From Bacillus sp. FJAT-14578 (GTDB lineage Bacteria; Bacillota; Bacilli; Bacillales; Bacillaceae_H), in assembly GCF_000504165.1 (NCBI RefSeq), contig NZ_KI632507.1:248286-312285 (forward strand): 64,000 bases of DNA. Reading direction: 5' to 3'. The position numbers and the translations under genes are program-made. Below the pieces are notes generated by a model. That model made no database searches, was not told the origin of the DNA, and worked only from the letters and a program-made list of their open reading frames with translations. Below are positions 34,055 through 43,438 of the stretch, piece by piece. Position 1 is the first letter of the stretch. Each line of letters starts with the position of its first letter.

Positions 34055-35335
34055 CTAAACTCTAAAGCCAACATGCTGTGAGTCTTGGCCTGAGTCCCAT
34101 GTTTGTTTCATCTGTTTTTTGTTAGCAGCTTGTAGTTCTGTGCATAGTTGATCGATATCTATTTTATGTTCATAGTGCCATTGTAAAGCAACTGAAGTGT
34201 ATAATTCATTAAGTTGGGCAAATGAAAAACCTTTAGTTGCATTCACGACTCTTTCTATATCTTCCAGTGACATAAATTGATCAATTTTTTTCTTCAGTAA
34301 ATAACTGAGTCGTAAATCAGGAGTTGGCAATTTTATTTCATAGGCTCTATCAAAGCGACCTGCTCGATTAATGAGGGCAGGGTCTATTTTTTCTGGATAA
34401 TTAGTGGTACCAATTAAGAAAATCCCTTCTTTTGAAGTGGCTCCATCGAGAATATTTAAAAACACAGATCGGACTCCTTCAGGCATGGAGTCAATGTCTT
34501 CAATAACTAAAACCATCGGTGCCATTCTAGCTACTGAGGAGAAAACTTCTTGAATGGAGTAGCTTGATGTATACTCTGTAATTTGCCAATAGGCAACAGG
34601 AGCTGTAATGCTATTTGCAATCGATTTAACGAGAGTTGTTTTCCCATTTCCAGGTTTTCCGTAAAAAAGAATTCCCCTCTTATAAGGGATATTATAAGTT
34701 TTAAAAAAATCACGGCTTTCCGAGAAGAATTCATCTATTGATCGGTAAATTTCCTTTTTTAAATGCTCGTCTAAGAAAACGTCCTCTCGCGTTACCAATG
34801 AGGTGATTTTCTCTTTTGTGCTTTCAACACCATTCTCGGTATCTGTAAATACAGTTACATGGTTTTTAGTGTATTCTCGTTTTCTTTTTAAAACATACTG
34901 AAGAAATTTAACTAAACATTCATTATTTTTTGCTAGAATAAAATCATGGGTATTTTCACTGTGACTTTGAAAGACAGGTGTTCTAGCTAAAGCCACTTGA
35001 TAATCTGGATAGTAATAAAGAGCGTTTGTTATTCTAGGTTTAATAATAAGTTCTAAGGTTTTGTCGTTGTGGTCAGAAGAAATTGTAAATGTTTCAACTC
35101 CGTCGAATATATATGAAAGTAAATGTACCTTATCCGGCTTATCTTCAAGATCTTCCTCTAATACTTCCCAAATTTCATTTGATGTCTCATCATCAGCATA
35201 CAGCTTAAAATCAAAACCAAATTCTTGAATCAATTTCTTCTTAATGCTATTTACCACATATGCATAGTCATAGTAGTTAAGCATTGTTGCAGGGTCTATT
35301 TCATGAAAATTAATAAGATAATGGGTATTGCTCAT
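34055..35335 (-). CDS. AAA+ ATPase (BCS1/SpoVK-like core)
   Basis: 426 residues. The AAA module is in the C-terminal half: Walker A FYGKPGNGKTTLVKSIANS (near 235), Walker B VLVIEDIDSMPEG (near 280), sensor IGTTNYPEKIDPALINRAGR and FDRAYE with the arginine fingers. The first 200 residues form a separate region with no recognised family; it may bind a partner or substrate. The gene stands alone with its own terminator, so no pathway is suggested. A remodelling role is inferred from family only. Confidence 0.85.
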   Translation of the reverse strand: MSNTHYLINFHEIDPATMLNYYDYAYVVNSIKKKLIQEFGFDFKLYADDETSNEIWEVLEEDLEDKPDKVHLLSYIFDGVETFTISSDHNDKTLELIIKPRITNALYYYPDYQVALARTPVFQSHSENTHDFILAKNNECLVKFLQYVLKRKREYTKNHVTVFTDTENGVESTKEKITSLVTREDVFLDEHLKKEIYRSIDEFFSESRDFFKTYNIPYKRGILFYGKPGNGKTTLVKSIANSITAPVAYWQITEYTSSYSIQEVFSSVARMAPMVLVIEDIDSMPEGVRSVFLNILDGATSKEGIFLIGTTNYPEKIDPALINRAGRFDRAYEIKLPTPDLRLSYLLKKKIDQFMSLEDIERVVNATKGFSFAQLNELYTSVALQWHYEHKIDIDQLCTELQAANKKQMKQTWDSGQDSQHVGFRV

Positions 35336-35757
35336 CTAATTTCCTTCTTTCATTCAGTCTTATTAGATAATTATTTGAATGATACTATTTTACTTCATAA
35401 AAGGAATTTGGTAATAGTTTAAAGTATTACTAACTGATGCAAAAGTCATTGCAGTTATTCCAATATGTGAGGATATGGGGTTCTGGTGCAAGAAATCTAC
35501 CAAACTTTAATTTGCTATATAGAATAGTACAAAAAAGATCATACCCTATACAAAGTTAGTTTACATAAACACTCGTATTAGTAGTAAAATAAGCGTGAGG
35601 TTTCATAGAATCCAATGCTTTTATAATGCAATGTTCTTTAGGTTGATCTTCAACTAACGCCCTGTTCAGGGAAAGATAGCTTATTTAAAAACTTATATTC
35701 TTGTAACAGAAACAGAAAAAGCGAAAAGGAATATCCCTTCCGCTTTTTTCAAAATTC
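35336..35757. other. Intergenic region with IS6-type end and a terminator
   Basis: GGTTCTGGTGCAAGAAATCT at 35480-35499 resembles an IS6-type terminal repeat (also at 7410 and 58268). The hairpin AAAAAGCGAAAAGGA/TCCCTTCCGCTTTTTT at 35716-35748 ends the SLH gene on the minus strand. No gene seen. Confidence 0.6.
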
Positions 35758-36879
35758 TTAGTTAATCGCAGTTGCTACTTCTTCTTCCCAATCCTGCCCA
35801 AGGTCCTCTTCATCAAAAACGATGTTATAAATTTTCCATTTACCATCGTCGTTTTTCTTTAAGTAGGCTGTTCCTGACAAGTCTATTGTCATGTTAAAAG
35901 ACATGTTTGGAGCTGTCATGGATACTTCATAGCGTAAGTTGTCAACGCGGACTTGAGCTAAACGCTTATTTACGGAAACGACACTGCTTGAATGTTCACC
36001 CACTGGTTCCATCGTGAATGTGACATCCAATTCTTCAAACTCGTCTACCATATCCAAGCCATCAAGTGAATAAGCTAGATGGTAACCCATTGTCGTTTCA
36101 CGATAAAGGGCTTTTAAAGCCTCAAGGTCTTGTTGTTCGGTGAATTTCATCTCATCCTTGATGTTACGATCAACGATTTGAATGACCTCAAGTTTATCTT
36201 CATCCGTTCCAGGCTCTTGATGCAAGGCGCGGTCGATCATCACGACGGCTTGAGCACGGGTTGCATTATTGCGTGGTTTGAAGACGTCTCCGTATCCCTT
36301 GATGATGCCGACAGCAGATGTTTTTACAACCGCTTCATAGGCAAAATTACCCTCTGGTACATCTTGGAATGCTTTTCCTGTTGCTGAAAAATCAACTGTC
36401 GGCTGGAACGCACGGTAAATCATGACCGCCATTTGATCACGGGTAATTTTGTCATTCGGTCGGAAGTAGCCGTCCGTTTTCCCGGTGACGATGCCACGGC
36501 TGCTGGCAATGTTGACATGCTCGTAATACCAATCCGACGGTTTGACGTCAGGAAACGATTTTACTGTGTCGCCTACTGGTAAATTCATCGCGTTGACTAA
36601 CATTTTCGTGAATTGGGCACGAGTGATAGTGTTTTCCGGTTTGATGGAAACGTATGTATATTCATATTCTTCTCCATCTTCCTCGTATGTCTCTGTTTCT
36701 GCATATCCATCAATGATATCCGCATATAAGAAGCGCTCCAATTCATCATACGCCCAGTGTTCATAATCCACATCATCCATATAATACAGATCGATGGATT
36801 TTTCTGCTGCTAATACTGGTGAAGCAGAAAAAAGTCCAAATGAAACAAGTAAAGCTAAAAAAATACGTAGTGCTTTCAA
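35758..36879 (-). CDS. S-layer-homology (SLH) protein with C-terminal NTF2-like region
   Basis: 373 residues. A signal peptide (LLVSFGLFSASPVLAAEK, cleavage after ALA-type VLA) is followed by three SLH repeats near residues 36-100, 107-160 and 167-215: HWAYDELERFLYADIIDGY, FPDVKPSDWYYEHVNIASSR with TRDQMAVMIYRAF, and FQDVPEGNFAYEAV with TRAQAVVMIDRAL. These anchor the protein to pyruvylated wall polymer. The last 150 residues have an NTF2-like pattern ending KWKIYNIVFDEEDLG. A fragment of a related SLH domain is at 58516-58662. Confidence 0.9.
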   Translation of the reverse strand: MKALRIFLALLVSFGLFSASPVLAAEKSIDLYYMDDVDYEHWAYDELERFLYADIIDGYAETETYEEDGEEYEYTYVSIKPENTITRAQFTKMLVNAMNLPVGDTVKSFPDVKPSDWYYEHVNIASSRGIVTGKTDGYFRPNDKITRDQMAVMIYRAFQPTVDFSATGKAFQDVPEGNFAYEAVVKTSAVGIIKGYGDVFKPRNNATRAQAVVMIDRALHQEPGTDEDKLEVIQIVDRNIKDEMKFTEQQDLEALKALYRETTMGYHLAYSLDGLDMVDEFEELDVTFTMEPVGEHSSSVVSVNKRLAQVRVDNLRYEVSMTAPNMSFNMTIDLSGTAYLKKNDDGKWKIYNIVFDEEDLGQDWEEEVATAIN

Positions 36880-37007
36880 TGGTTTGACCCCTCTCTTCTA
36901 TAAATCTCTTACCATCAGTAAGATTTTACAGGAATGCTATAAACAATAATATAGTGAAAAATATGGAAATGTGTATTTTTTAACTTTAGTAATAGACCAT
37001 GTGATGG

Positions 37008-37036
37008 AAAAGTGGTTATAAAACCACTTTTCTAAA
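37008..37036 (-). terminator. Hairpin after the Cse60-like gene
   Basis: AAAAGTGGTT pairs with AACCACTTTT. Moderate T run on the minus strand. Confidence 0.55.
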
Positions 37037-37051
37037 AAGAGTATTAAGTTA

Positions 37052-37231
37052 TTATTTATAGATTACTAAGAAGCAATCCCTTATAACAGACTCATCAATA
37101 ATAATAACAGATGAAAATTTAATATCTATAACCTGTACATCTTTCGTTAGCTCTAGCCAATTATTTAATTCATGTTGACTCCTAAATACTTTTACCTGAA
37201 CTGCTGAGGCGATAGTATTAAATAAACTCAT
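37052..37231 (-). CDS. Cse60-like small sporulation protein
   Basis: 59 codons with AAGGAGAA seven bases before the ATG. The order of elements, VQVKVFRSQHELNNWLE, VQVIDIKFS and the closing CFLVIYK, resembles Cse60, a small sigma-E-dependent protein of Bacillus. Assignment is by pattern only; a sporulation promoter was not confirmed. Confidence 0.6.
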   Translation of the reverse strand: MSLFNTIASAVQVKVFRSQHELNNWLELTKDVQVIDIKFSSVIIIDESVIRDCFLVIYK

Positions 37232-37280
37232 ATAAATTCTCCTTATGTTAAGCCAATTAATTAAAAATCAACCATATTAT

Positions 37281-37311
37281 AAGAGATATATGTAAAATAC
37301 ATATATCTCTT
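37281..37311. repeat. Perfect 14-base inverted repeat
   Basis: AAGAGATATATGTA-AAA-TACATATATCTCTT. It lies between the Cse60-like gene and the phaQ pseudogene; it may be an operator or terminator. Confidence 0.6.
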
Positions 37312-37479
37312 AATTGCTGTATACTATATAGTTTGCATAACATTGATTTTCGGCAATCAAAACGCCCTTGAATTTATAGAATTTGAGGTTTTTTTAATGC
37401 AAGCAGAACCATAGTTGACAACACATTCCATATAGGTGTAAATTACACATATAAGTAAAATAAAAAATAGGTTACTAAT

Positions 37480-37899
37480 ATGTCTTCCAATAACGAGAAC
37501 GAATACCAAATCAATGATAAGATCAGCTTACAGGGTAGATCATCCTAAAATATGGTAGTCCCTGCACTTCCAATGATTTTAAGAGAATGTAACACCCACG
37601 GTTATGAGCTTATTCAGCAACTGATCAAATTTGGCTTTGATTCCATACATAGACCAAGGAAATGTTTACCGCCCATTAAGACAGTTAGAGAGAATATGAT
37701 CAAAATGGAATGGAATACCGCATCCAGCAGTCCTGCCAAACGAGTGTATGCTATTACTGATTTTAGGGTGAAATACCTGGAGACATGGGCTGGTGTGTTA
37801 GAACAATATCAAAAAATGTTGGGTTATTTCATCATCATATACACTCGATTTTTTATGTCTTTTTCAGTCGATACAAATCGGGAAAATAAGAACGAATAG
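37480..37899 (+). pseudogene. phaQ: PhaQ-type PadR-family repressor, broken
   Basis: ATG at 37480 reads MSSNNENEYQINDKISLQGR and hits TAA at 37546-37548. The same frame then continues MVVPALPMILRECNTHGYEL with IKFGFD, the PadR winged helix of Bacillus PhaQ. Between about 37645 and 37690 the expected IDQGNVYRPLRQLE is read only in the next frame, after which the first frame resumes (MIKMEWNTASS, AKRVYAITDF). One nonsense and two compensating frameshifts make it non-functional. Intact PhaQ represses phasin genes and sits next to phaP, as here. Confidence 0.8.
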
Positions 37900-37976
37900 A
37901 CAAAAATATACAAGTTAATAGCTGAAATAACAGCTGTTTTATATATAAAACGATCTAGTAGAGGGAGGATGTAAAA

Positions 37977-38630
37977 ATGGCTACAAAAGTTGCTAAAACA
38001 TCTGAAATGAATAAAGTGGACAATCAAGTTGCTAAAACATCTGAAATGAATAAAGTGGACAATCAAGTTGCTAAAACATCTGAAATGAATAAAGTGGACA
38101 ATCAAGTTGTTAAAACATCTAAAGTGAATAATCAAGTTGCTAAAACATTTGGGATGGATGATTCCGTGAATGTGTTCAACATTGTATGGGAGGGTTGGTT
38201 AAACAGTGCTAAATTAGCACAGGCTTATCAACGTGAAATGGAAAACATTGCTTTTCAAGCGATCATATGTCAAAACGATATTTGGGTGCAGGCAAATGAA
38301 AATCTAAAAAAAGTGGAGAATGAAATCAATAAATATATGGTTGGTACTAAATCTTATTTCCTTGAAAGTCTTAAAACTCTGAATCTGATATCCATTTCTA
38401 AGAACGTTGAAGAATGGAGTAAGCTAGTTGAAGAAGTAACGAAGCATCTGCAACAATTATATGGAACACCTGGTAAAGCTACCAGCAACCTGGTAGAAAA
38501 ATATTTGGATCAAGTGGAATATACATTAAAAGCGACTATTCAACAACAGCAAGAAATCCGTAATGAGACTCAAGCTTTACTGGAGAATTTTATAGATCAG
38601 GTAAAGAAAACCAACAAAGGCTATATGTGA
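37977..38630 (+). CDS. phaP: Phasin PhaP-like protein with N-terminal repeats
   Basis: 217 residues, GGGAGGATG upstream. The body (WEGWLNSAKLAQAYQREME, FQAIICQNDIW, QLYGTPGKATSNLVEKYLDQ) is the Bacillus PhaP type, an amphipathic helical protein that coats polyhydroxybutyrate granules. Residues 5-55 are instead made of VAKTSEMNKVDNQ repeats, absent from the usual short N-terminus. The synthase genes phaR-B-C are not nearby. The neighbouring phaQ is dead, so expression may be constitutive. Confidence 0.8.
   Translation: MATKVAKTSEMNKVDNQVAKTSEMNKVDNQVAKTSEMNKVDNQVVKTSKVNNQVAKTFGMDDSVNVFNIVWEGWLNSAKLAQAYQREMENIAFQAIICQNDIWVQANENLKKVENEINKYMVGTKSYFLESLKTLNLISISKNVEEWSKLVEEVTKHLQQLYGTPGKATSNLVEKYLDQVEYTLKATIQQQQEIRNETQALLENFIDQVKKTNKGYM
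37989..38135 (+). repeat. 39-base tandem repeat inside phaP
   Basis: Three perfect units starting GTTGCTAAAACATCTGAAAT (37989, 38028, 38067) and a shortened fourth of 30 bases (38106-38135). All lengths are multiples of three, so copy number can change without breaking the frame. Confidence 0.92.
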
Positions 38631-38640
38631 TGTTGAATAA

Positions 38641-38670
38641 GGAATGGAGAATAGCCTCCATTCCTTTTTT
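38641..38670 (+). terminator. Terminator of phaP
   Basis: GGAATGGAG pairs with CTCCATTCC followed by six T. Confidence 0.88.
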
Positions 38671-39600
38671 ACATTCAAAAAAGGAATGGATTCTAAAGAA
38701 TTCGGTTAACATAAAACCCGTTTAGAGGTAATCAAAAAGCCCATGAATTTTCTAGAATTCAAGAGCTTTTCAATGGAATATAATAGCTATTTATGTTGCA
38801 TGGAGAATCCTGTTAGTTTCTTCAAATTCACATTATGTTTGCACAGGAACCGTATTCTTTATCGGAAATCATAAAGAAAAACCTCCTTACATCGAGGAGG
38901 TTTTTTCAGTTTTATAGACGAAAAATAATTAAGCCATTATGTTTCTTTGGGAAAGATTATTCTCTTTCATAGGTAAGACCCAAGAGAAAGATAACAAGAA
39001 AGACTAGACTAAGACTCACGAATACAATAAAGATTGAAAAACCCCAGTTTCTGAGGAATCCTGATGGTTTTACGAAAATCTAATTTTATCCAAATAAAAA
39101 AGGACATTTCTTCTATGCCCTGTTCTTGGTATCGGCCCCACCTACGCCTAATACTATGACGGCCACGCATGCCATCCAACCTATTATAATTATAAAAGAA
39201 AACGCTTACATATTCAAAGGTTACTATAGATAAAGTTTCGACAATATTCTAGGTGGTTAAATTTATCAGAAAATTTATAATATTTAGCATTTACAAGGTG
39301 TATGTTTTCTTGTATGATAAGTACAAGCAAGATATACTACATCAAAAAGAAGGTGATACCAGTGAAGTAGTGAAAGGCGAAGTGTACAGAAACGTACATG
39401 GGACAAACTTAAAAACAAATCAAGAGAAGAAAAAGGTGATTCCAATGAAGTGAGTGAGGCGAAGGCATATGATTCATAGGCCGGGTAGCAGAAATCAAAA
39501 TAATCTTTAGAAAAACTCTCTAGCTAGCCATGGAGAGATCCTCCTAATCATATAAAAGCCATTGAAAGGATTCTTAACAAAATGAATGAAGAAATAATAG
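38671..39600. other. Gene-poor stretch
   Basis: Contains a terminator AAAAACCTCC/GGAGGTTTTTT (38877-38907) and a cre-like AAGAAAACGCTTACA (39196-39210). A weak GTG frame (39253-39453) has no recognised product and two near-repeats (AAGGTGAT..CCAGTGAAGTAG and AAGGTGATTCCAATGAAGTG). Around 39518-39604 a short run PSWRDPPNHIKAIERILNKM looks like a relic of an unknown gene. Confidence 0.45.
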
Positions 39601-39601
39601 T

Positions 39602-39646
39602 GTAAGCGACCTTGTAATTCCTTAGAGGATGAACAAGGTCGCTTAC
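39602..39646. terminator. Strong 14-base hairpin
   Basis: GTAAGCGACCTTGT pairs with ACAAGGTCGCTTAC. It lacks a clear T run; it may be a terminator or repeat remnant. Confidence 0.55.
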
Positions 39647-39669
39647 TGTCGTTATTAACTCTTTTTCTT

Positions 39670-39861
39670 ATGGTTCTTGCTTTTCATTCCATAGAGGCTG
39701 TTGAACAAAACCTAGACCCACTTAAAACCTTGCTCGTTGTCGTAGGAGACAAGAATAGAAGTGGAAGTGTGGTGCTAGCCTCTACTCCTGCCATGAAGGC
39801 GAAATTCGGTATTAAGACCGGAAGTCGCGCTTATATATATAAATTCTTCGAGGGAAATTAA
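39670..39861 (+). pseudogene. Y-family DNA polymerase (UvrX/UmuC-like) fragment
   Basis: About 60 codons read FHSIEAVEQNLDPLKTLLVV, then GDKNRSGSVVLASTPAMKAK and FGIKTGSRAY. This matches the start of the palm/finger region of UvrX-type polymerases, where the first metal-binding Asp (DMKSFYASxE) should stand; here that segment is altered (AFHSIEAVE). The rest of the enzyme is missing. Confidence 0.75.
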
Positions 39862-40360
39862 TATTTTATTGACAACAATATGTTATCTCAATTTTCCTCT
39901 AATAGATTTTTTTACTTTGAGGAAAATGTGTGTGTTTGCTAAAAATTAGTTTTACCCTATATGAAAAAAAGCGTGAAATATACATAAAGGGGGTGTTGAG
40001 TAACAAAAAAGTAGTTTAATAAATTTAATAAAGTCGTTTTAAAAAAAATGGTTAAAAATTAACTAATTGAACTTGCTCCATAATGAAATTTAATTTTATA
40101 GATTTAAAATAAGGTTTAATCATTTATAAAAAACTCTGATTATTTGTAAAAAAATTTGATCAAAATTTCCGATTATGTTGTTCCATTATAGGGCCAGATT
40201 GTTGAGCAACTTCTTTAAAGAAAATTAAATCTCTATCCTAAATTTTAAAGGAGATTGTGAAATTATGTACTTAAAGTAACCCTACCTTAGTTGAAAAGAC
40301 GATATAATAGCTTTTATAGTGTAGTGTAATATTTGTATTCGTAAAAGGAGGTTCTTTCTC
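39862..40360. other. AT-rich intergenic region
   Basis: No gene recognised. Holds a partial copy of the GGGCGC repeat tail (TAGGGCCAGATTGTTGAGCAA near 40189-40210). Confidence 0.5.
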
Positions 40361-40981
40361 ATGAATATTTTAATTTTAGGTGCAACTGGACGAGTTGGAG
40401 GTCAAATAGTTACTTATGCCCTTCATGACAGACATCATGTTACTGTATTAGTTCGCACTCCAGAGAAGATTCAAATAAATAATGAAAATTTAACTATTAT
40501 TCAAGGTAATGTTTTAAATAAAGATGATATCGTACGTGCAATGCATGGGATTGATGTAGTTATTAGTACACTAAATACTGATGGGACAACCACTTTATCA
40601 GAAAGCATGCCACTCATTATCGAAGCAATGGAAAACGAAGGTATACAACGAATTATAACTATAGGAACTGCAGGTATCCTGCAAAGTAGAACCACCCCAA
40701 ATTCACTGCGTTATCAGTCAAGTGAATCAAAGCGTAAGTCAACCCGTGCAGCGAAAGAACATCATAAGGTTTACGATATGCTTAAACAATCAACACTCGA
40801 ATGGACTATTGTCTGTCCTACGTATTTGCCGGATGGAGAAAGTTTAGGTAAATATCGTGTAGACCGTAATTTTTTGCCGGAGGGTGGAGTTGAAATATCC
40901 GTGCCGGATACAGCAGAATTTACATTTAACCAGATAAAAAGTAGCGATTATATAAAATCACGTGTAGGTATCGCCTACTAA
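40361..40981 (+). CDS. NAD(P)-binding NmrA/SDR-like oxidoreductase
   Basis: 206 residues, AAAGGAGG upstream. MNILILGATGRVGGQIVTYA is the Rossmann dinucleotide loop, then LTIIQGNVLNKDDIVRAM, VVISTLN and RIITIGTAGIL follow the atypical SDR order. TIVCPTYLPDG is the typical substrate-pocket loop. Family members reduce small quinones or bind NAD(P) as sensors. No operon partner, so the substrate is unknown. Confidence 0.85.
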   Translation: MNILILGATGRVGGQIVTYALHDRHHVTVLVRTPEKIQINNENLTIIQGNVLNKDDIVRAMHGIDVVISTLNTDGTTTLSESMPLIIEAMENEGIQRIITIGTAGILQSRTTPNSLRYQSSESKRKSTRAAKEHHKVYDMLKQSTLEWTIVCPTYLPDGESLGKYRVDRNFLPEGGVEISVPDTAEFTFNQIKSSDYIKSRVGIAY

Positions 40982-41066
40982 TAGTATTCTCTTATACTAC
41001 TTGCTTATTGGACTAACCCGTTTGTTTAAGAAAAGGAGTTGCTGCAACAATCCCTACTCTTCAACC

Positions 41067-41135
41067 AAAGGGCGCTATCCTTAAAAAAAGGGTAGTGCTC
41101 TTTTACGTATAAAGGGCCAGATTGTGGAATAAAAG
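41067..41135 (+). repeat. GGGCGC hairpin repeat, copy 2
   Basis: GGGCGCTATCCTT-AAAAA-AAGGGTAGTGCTC with a T run, then TTACGTATAAAGGGCCAGATTG. Confidence 0.75.
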
Positions 41136-41262
41136 TTTTTAGTTATTATAGCTTCTTGTTAAACTCATCTGTCCGTTAAGAAAAGGCTGCCGTAGCAACC
41201 TCTTTCGCATTGTATATAAATATGTTTAACCTTACTCCTTATAACCAGAAAAAATAAATTTA

Positions 41263-41853
41263 TTAGCGTTTTACGTTTTTAAAATAACGGTAAACTTTTT
41301 CTAATTTTTTTGTTTGTTTTCCATTTGGACTTTCCATATTACCGAATTCAAAAAACTTCACTTTTTTGATACCGACAAAATTAAATAAAGCTCTTTTCAT
41401 CAATATTTTATGGGCATTATTCAACCAGAAAAACGGATAATTTGCAGGTCCCTTCATGGTTGACACACATACAACAGACTTTCCTTTTAAAAGGCCTTCT
41501 GGCAGTAGTCCCTTCTTATCCCTATATGCAAAATTTGATGCAAATAATTGATCAATGTATCCCATAAGCATTGCCGGGGGTCTTCCCCACCAGATTGGAT
41601 AGACAAAAACAATCTTGTCTGCCCAAGTAATTTGTTCTCTATATTTTTCAAGGTGAGGATCAAGGTGCATATCTCGCCTTCGTTTATGCTCATTAAAAAC
41701 TAGGAGAGGATTAAAACTCTCTTCATATAAGTCTAAGACCTGTAACCCCTTTATGTTAGGATTCTCATTACCTCCTTCGATGGCCTTTTCCAAAAACGCA
41801 TAACTTAAACTTTTGTGATTGGGATGCGTATAAATAACTAAAATTTTCATCAT
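41263..41853 (-). CDS. NAD(P)H:quinone oxidoreductase, flavodoxin-like (KefF/MdaB type)
   Basis: 196 residues. MKILVIYTHPNHKSLSYAFL is the FMN phosphate-binding start, KIVFVYPIWWGRPPAMLMGY the flavin-stacking segment, and VVCVSTMKGPANYP the next loop. Cytoplasmic two-electron reduction of quinones or other electrophiles is the known role. AACGGAGG lies upstream of ATG at 41853 (alternative 41850). It is divergent from a MarR gene, with shared operators between them. Confidence 0.9.
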   Translation of the reverse strand: MMKILVIYTHPNHKSLSYAFLEKAIEGGNENPNIKGLQVLDLYEESFNPLLVFNEHKRRRDMHLDPHLEKYREQITWADKIVFVYPIWWGRPPAMLMGYIDQLFASNFAYRDKKGLLPEGLLKGKSVVCVSTMKGPANYPFFWLNNAHKILMKRALFNFVGIKKVKFFEFGNMESPNGKQTKKLEKVYRYFKNVKR

Positions 41854-41864
41854 TCATCCTCCGT

Positions 41865-41950
41865 TACTTATCATTTGATAACAATAATGTAGCATCTTCT
41901 GCATTTAGTTGTCAAATGATAATTGTATTTGGATAACATTTTTGTTATCT
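41865..41950. promoter_or_regulatory. MarR operator cluster
   Basis: Three related dyads: TTATCATTTGATAACAA (41868-41884), TTGTCAAATGATAATTG (41909-41925) and GGATAACATTTTTGTTATC (41931-41949). They fill the divergent intergenic region, as expected for a MarR dimer repressing both genes. Confidence 0.7.
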
Positions 41951-41971
41951 TCTCAGTAAGAGGTGAAAGTT

Positions 41972-42400
41972 ATGGACAAAAAAACTCTTTTTGAAAAATG
42001 GGTAGCATTTGCAACTTCTGTTCATCGTGTGACACACGAATTAACAATAAACGTCAAATCGGATTCCATCACACCAGTTCAATACAACATTCTTGAATAT
42101 ATAACAGTTAGTCAGCCTGTTACTCCTAGTGAAATTAGTGACTGTCAGCATATATCAATGCCGAACACGAGTCGTGAACTGAAAAAGTTAAGTGAAAAAA
42201 ATTTAATCGAAAAATTTAGTGATGAGGAAGATCGACGAAAACAATATATTCGTCTCTCGGAAGAGGGGGAAAAGATGATGAAAGAAGCATTTGCATGCGT
42301 AGAAACTCGTTTCCTGAATCGAATAAAAAATGCTTCAAATAAAGATTTAGATGATATTGACCATGCACTAGATATTCTTCAAACAAAACTATTTTACTAA
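41972..42400 (+). CDS. MarR-family transcriptional regulator
   Basis: About 142 residues. The winged helix is clear: ITPVQYNILEYITVSQPVTP, SEISDCQHISMPNTSRELKK, and the wing SDEEDRRKQYIRLSEEGEKM. ATG at 41972 is preferred (AAGAGGTG seven bases upstream); GTG at 41963 overlaps that site. It probably represses itself and the divergent quinone reductase until a redox or phenolic ligand arrives. Confidence 0.9.
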   Translation: MDKKTLFEKWVAFATSVHRVTHELTINVKSDSITPVQYNILEYITVSQPVTPSEISDCQHISMPNTSRELKKLSEKNLIEKFSDEEDRRKQYIRLSEEGEKMMKEAFACVETRFLNRIKNASNKDLDDIDHALDILQTKLFY

Positions 42401-42929
42401 TAGACATGAATGACAAAAAATATCGTTTATCTGATCAACTTTCAATCGGAGGGAGCTCCATAGATAACCTTATTTTTGAAGAAATCCAATTAAAGTTAAA
42501 GTGGATTATGTAATGGACAACCTTTGCGGCTAACGTTAACTTTCCGCGTTTCTGCAGCTAAAATAATATGCATGGAGAAGTAAAAACTATTGAAGGATAG
42601 ATAATCATGAAAAAGATTGTCAGGGTAACCTTCAAATTCATCTTGTTCATGTGGGTACTTCATACATTTTCTAAGAATTTTATGATTGACCCTGCTATGC
42701 TAGTGGGATAATCATTAAAATCTTTAACCAACTATATGTAAATGAACAATATGCTTTATTCAAGAAACGGGCGCTATCCTTGAAAAAGGGTAGCGCTCTT
42801 TTACGTATAAGGGCCATTTTCTTGAATGAAAGAGAAGGGATTATTTGTAAGTAAATCGAAGTTAATTTCAGAAGATGTTATTTAGTTTAACATCGGGACG
42901 TACTACTCAACATTAAGGAGAAGATTGAA
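42401..42929. other. Intergenic region with GGGCGC repeat copy 3
   Basis: The repeat GGGCGCTATCCTTGAAAAAG followed by GGTAGCGCTC, T run and GGGCCATTTTCTTGAAT is at 42767-42830. A 34-codon frame at 42607 (MKKIVRVTFKFILFMWV) lacks a good ribosome binding site and is probably a relic. Nothing else seen. Confidence 0.6.
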
Positions 42930-43316
42930 TTGAAGTTATTACAAATTAGACTGTTGGTTAATGATTTTAAAAAAAGCTCCAATTTTTACAAAGATTTATT
43001 AGGACTTCCAATAAGTTGGTATGAGGCAGAAATGGAATATGCACTTTTCAATAACGGAGAAACGAAAATCGAGCTTTTATCCAGAAAAGCCATGGCAGAA
43101 GTGGTCGGAGAGGAAAATAAATTTTTAGAAGGGGAATCTCAATCAAAATTTCTACTTCAATTTGAAGTAGAAGATGTTGATAAGACTTATAACCGTTTAA
43201 GAGAAAATGGGATTGAATTTATTACTAAACCACACGATCGTAAAGAATGGAGATCACGTATTGCACATTTTCGAGACCCAGATAGGAACCTTATTGAAAT
43301 ATATAAAATGCTGTAA
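42930..43316 (+). CDS. VOC-superfamily (glyoxalase/bleomycin-resistance-like) protein
   Basis: 128 residues from TTG with AAGGAGAAG upstream. The paired beta-alpha-beta-beta-beta units are visible: LLQIRLLVNDFKKSSNFYKD, LLGLP, then LLQFEVEDVDKTYNRLRENG and AHFRDPDRNLIEIYKM. Metal ligands near the start (usually His) are not obvious, so catalysis is uncertain. Adjacent to a streptogramin lyase gene, possibly as a small resistance pair. Confidence 0.85.
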   Translation: MKLLQIRLLVNDFKKSSNFYKDLLGLPISWYEAEMEYALFNNGETKIELLSRKAMAEVVGEENKFLEGESQSKFLLQFEVEDVDKTYNRLRENGIEFITKPHDRKEWRSRIAHFRDPDRNLIEIYKML

Positions 43317-43438
43317 TTAATTAGGGATTTTTCAACACTTATAGTAACTCCGCTTCAATTTATTCGAACGGAGTTATTTGTGTTGCTACCGAAACGAATT
43401 ACTAGAATAATTTTATACAAGAAAAAGGAGGAATTAAC

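Noticed and set aside
37977..38135. CRISPR array at the 39-base repeats
   Set aside because: Units are directly adjacent without spacers and encode protein repeats in frame.
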